64,000 nt of DNA from Lateolabrax maculatus (Eukaryota; Chordata; Actinopteri; Acropomatiformes; Lateolabracidae): NCBI GenBank assembly GCA_031216445.1, contig CM062216.1, forward strand, positions 10,815,001 through 10,879,000, given 5' to 3'. The number at the start of each line of letters is the position of its first letter. The stretch's first letter is position 1. Shown in pieces: positions 60,501-64,000 of the stretch. The notes beneath the pieces were generated by a model. It was not told the DNA's origin. It saw nothing but the letters and a program-made list of their open reading frames with translations, and did no database searches. The position numbers and the translations under genes are program-made.

Positions 60501-62660
60501 GTGTTCTGCACTCGGCTGGTTTCATCACATTAGAGGCCTACACACTCGTGGCACGATAGGGGAAATTAGTGGTTACAGCTAGTCACTGGCTGTCTCACAG
60601 GAGACTACACTCATGTGAGCAGTGGACACTTTTGGTCAACTTCTACTAGCTTCATTACGAATTGTAGCACTGATGTTTATTCCCTTCAATAAATCCATGC
60701 AGTGAAGCAGTCGGCATTCTGTTTAGGTGCTGCGGTAAAAATACTTGTAGCATAGAGCATGCTGACCTCTCTGATATGCCTCACAGTACTTCTGCATACT
60801 TTTATACAAGGTTTACAATGGGTCAGTTTGGTACTCTTTAAAAAAGAAAATAAAAGAGGCTGACACGCAACAAAAAATATTATTCACTGAATAGGATGTT
60901 TGAGTCAAAGCATATTTCACTGCAATAACACTGACGCTTCGTCAAAGTGCACAGGATATATGCACATGTTTTCACTGCATCTCTTAACCACCCTACTATA
61001 TTTGGGGGTAAATTTGACCCCATTCACTGTTTAATGTCTCTAAATAAATGGCTGTCACCTTTTTTTTGCTTAATTTTTAATGACTTTTCTTTTTTTATTC
61101 TTTTTTTGTGTCCAGCAGTTTACCATAACATAAAAGTTATCAGACATTTCTTAGGACATTTTCATAATACAAACACACCTCCCACCCAAAAATAATAAAA
61201 TAAAATAAAGGGCAATGTACATATAGTGACACTGGACTATCAGTTGACAAGTGCTGTACGTATTGTGTGATCAGTTCTTGGACATTGTCTGTTGTTAATA
61301 CGATCCAAGAATGGGATCCAAGTCTTGACATCTGGATATGACTTGATCACAGGCTGCTATGTTAGACATTAGTTCAATCCTGTGTTCAAATGAGGAAGAT
61401 ATGGCAGATAAATTATTAATTGAATTTGAGAATAACAGCAGGGTTAATTAAACATTTGAACCACTGGCACTGTGTTTCTAGTCTACTTAAATTCATATAA
61501 AACACAATAACAGATTAAGGTTTAATATTGTTTTCAGTCCACCATGAACTGCACACATTAAATATTCTATGGGTTAGTAATTGACTAACCTGATATCATA
61601 ATATAAAGTGCTGCGAGTGAGGTTTTAGTGGCCAGCCAAGTGTTGGTATTTCAATGATTGTAACCACTTTCTTATGGAAATACAGTGGTTCCATACTGCA
61701 TTAACATAACCAAATAATAAAATATTACCAATTAAAGAAATACATTAATCACTAACTATTATTTGTGTTTTTCTGTTTATTTCTGAATGTAAACATACCT
61801 TTGGAGGATTGTTTTTGTTTGTATCAGATTTGAAATGTTTCTACTGTCAAGATAAATTAGAGGGTTATAAGTGGATGTGATTATTATATTGATGATAATA
61901 ATCCAAGGATTCTAATTAAAATCTGTAATTAGGTTTTTTAATGAAATCTCAATTGACAAAGAGTACATAATGAGTTTGTGTACTGCACCACCTTAAGAGC
62001 CTCAAGGGGCAGCATTGGTTGCAGTATAAAATGCTAATTAATAGGTTCATTCAAAGCCATTTACACGAGAGAAAGAATTAAAAAAAAAGACGCATTCATG
62101 CTTAAAAGAAAACTGCATTGTACAGTATTCACTACAGTCCTACGTGTTTTTATTACATTAACTGCCAAACAAGCGCAGGAACATAATCTTGATATTGCAA
62201 CGTAAACCTGGTAATTAAACACATTAAACGTTTTTAAAATAACACTTTTGTTTCTGAGAACAGCGATATAAAATTGAATCCAAACAATCTCTATCACCAC
62301 AAGTTGCTCATCACACACATGTCTACCTGTATTATAATAACAAATGTGGAGTAGAAACTTTGTAGGATAATTAACCATAACTGACAAGTTTTATGTGCAC
62401 ATAAGCACAGAGGATCTGCCATGCGTCATGTGGCCTGACAGTGTGAAACTTCACTACAATTAGAGAACACAGATGGAACAAATAACTTTTGATGGCTGTA
62501 AAGAGAGTCTCCGGAGTAACGAAAAGGCTGTCAGTACAGGCTACTAACTGTAGTGGATTGCAGAACTAGTAAGAATCGCTGATTAATCTTGACTGTACCT
62601 GGCTGCCATTGATAGTAATAATAATACCATAATCAGAATTAAAACTTTTTGTGTGTGTGA
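57557..62660. other. Unassigned AT-rich DNA
   Basis: About 5 kb without recognisable genes or repeats. 58230-58460 is a compact block with ATGCATAATTAAG and might be a conserved element. The frame 60137-60511 (minus, 124 codons) has no domain. Confidence 0.5.
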
Positions 62661-62990
62661 TTTTAGAAAGGCTTATACGGGTGAGACTTTATCAAAAGTC
62701 GGGTGGGTGGCGGGCAGAGAGAAGCGCAATCACTCTGGACACCAATATCACAGTATGCTGTTGATTGGTATCGTCACACCCTTTAACACGCCTCTCCTCC
62801 CACTGGGGAAACGACATCACCGGCTGTACGACAATGCCAATTCGCCGGTGGGCGGCTGCGTTCCACGCCGTGTGCTGACACCAAAACCTATTCAAAAACC
62901 CACTGACTTTGAGAGGAGGGAACCAGAACTGCAAAAATGCAAACTAATTTCCGGGTTTTAGGACTCATTCCTGCAGCACTCAATGAACCA
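62661..62990. other. CpG-richer block, possibly repeat-derived
   Basis: Strikingly richer in CpG than its surroundings (for example 62828-62872). A 102-codon frame on the plus strand and an 80-codon frame on the minus strand both stay open, so neither is convincing. I suspect a dispersed repeat but cannot define its ends. Confidence 0.35.
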
Positions 62991-64000
62991 AGGGATGCAC
63001 AGATAACATGCAGCCTCACTCTCACTACTGGACACTGTGTCCCTTTGTTCCATGGAGGTTATTTTAGAATTTGTTTTGGACTGAAAAGTGAATATATATT
63101 TATATATATATAATGTTATTTTCAGTTTATTGAATTTGCTATGACCATGTGTGTTCAGCAGCTCCTCTAAAGTGAGTCATGTCAGGATACTTAAGGAGAA
63201 AACCATATGCATGTTAATCTTAAATTTACCAACATTTTTTTCATGCTTGAACCACAACAGAATAATACATCCACACTCAAGACAGTCAATTGTTTTTTAT
63301 CATAAATTATTTAAACAGATAAAATTATATTTTCACTGTGTTTCACTCTGGCCCTGCAGGCCCACAGCCAAAAATATTTTTGTAGTTGGGATAGTCACTT
63401 AATTAGGCCTACAGTATTTAACAATTGAATTAGCACTCTGACACATTGCTTTTCAACAGAAAACCTAAATGTCAATCTAAAATTAAAACATCTAAAACCA
63501 TAGAAAATTTGTCATTCACTTAAATACATCCAGTTTAATTCAGTTTGAATTTTGTGTTTTGAGAACACAATTGTTTAATATCAACTGTTGTAGACAAACA
63601 GAAATAAAATCAATTCTTCTATTTAGTGCAGCAGTCATTGCAGCGGATGCTGATGCCAAGAACTCAGACTTGTATAGTGCAATTTATTTAATAGTGTAAT
63701 TTTAATTTCTACTGACCCCCCATAAACATAATCTGAACAATAAAATCTGACAATCCTCCCAAATCTGTCTTTTCTCTCCCCTGAAAAGCTTATTAAAGTT
63801 AAGCTATTGAAAAGCTGTATTGCACCACAATCTTTTGTTCAATGATTTGTTCTCATTATATTGCAGTCATTACTCTCTCAGCTGCCACTGGGATATCTTA
63901 TATGAGAAATGGGAGCCTAATTTTACTTTATGTGGCTGGAATTTTTGATTTTGCTGAGCAGAAAGACAAATACATTTTGCACAACGAATGATCCTCATAT
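62991..64000. other. Unassigned AT-rich DNA
   Basis: No gene identified. A short TATA-rich stretch lies at about 63092-63112. The 83-codon frame at 63151-63402 has no recognised features. Confidence 0.5.

Noticed and set aside
60137..60511. 124-codon minus-strand frame
   Set aside because: GC-richer DNA with no recognisable motif and no supporting splice signals.
1..64000. CRISPR arrays, bacterial operons, phage or plasmid functions, tRNA, rRNA or U-snRNA genes
   Set aside because: No regular spacer array, no ribosome-binding-site-linked gene chains, and no cloverleaf or snRNA signature was seen on reading; the only tRNA-like sequence is the SINE head at 31685-31808.

Overview
The window looks like a stretch of a vertebrate, most likely teleost (spiny-rayed fish), nuclear genome. 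It is AT-rich, has no bacterial-style packed reading frames, and carries fish-type interspersed repeats: short inverted-repeat DNA elements that sit on TTAA or TA targets, a tRNA-derived SINE head, several CR1/L2-type LINE pieces, and TA/TG microsatellites. The organism call rests on my recall of these repeat families and was not checked by a search. No host protein-coding gene could be identified with confidence. Almost all open reading frames of 60-150 codons look like chance frames, so the window is best read as intergenic or intronic DNA (a gene-desert-like segment).

Layout. 1-4140: unique sequence with a GC-richer block of unknown origin at 1041-2470. 4141-5239: a cluster of small inverted-repeat elements. 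7081-7500: a splice-acceptor-like site followed by a short open frame and an unusually complex sequence block that may be a conserved element or an exon. 9073-10832: two copies of a TTAA-class element, the second complete with both ends. 12735-12961: decayed LINE 3' piece; 13283-13354: (TA)36. 17401-23695: further TTAA-class copies and another fish repeat, between unassigned AT-rich DNA. 25509-25640: LINE reverse-transcriptase fragment. 27948-28450: old degenerate tandem repeat. 29151-29770: LINE 3' UTR-like repeat. 31685-31808: tRNA-derived SINE.

33813-37185 is the most structured part. A CR1/L2-type LINE on the minus strand retains endonuclease and reverse-transcriptase sequence (37185 to 35645), stops just after the VPQGS box, and is followed by a foreign 1.25-kb GC-rich segment. 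That segment holds a 72-bp tandem repeat, a long polypyrimidine tract, two perfect TGACGTCA sites and a coding-looking exon-like stretch. The LINE 3' UTR and its TGAT-type tail then resume at 34390-34115, directly against a truncated TTAA-class element.

37186-64000 is mostly unassigned AT-rich DNA. It is broken by a non-LTR retrotransposon C-terminal fragment (43492-43770), a TG/TA microsatellite (45463-45528), a LINE/SINE 3' tail (45884-45941), a TTAA-class element (about 47786-48010), a long inverted-repeat element with TTAA ends (52343-53240), a LINE 3' end (56158-56290) and a TAGCCTGG-ended element (57124-57556). There is no operon or pathway to describe. The biology visible here is layered transposon insertion and decay, plus a few short segments that could be exons or enhancers. 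I found no convincing new biological system.
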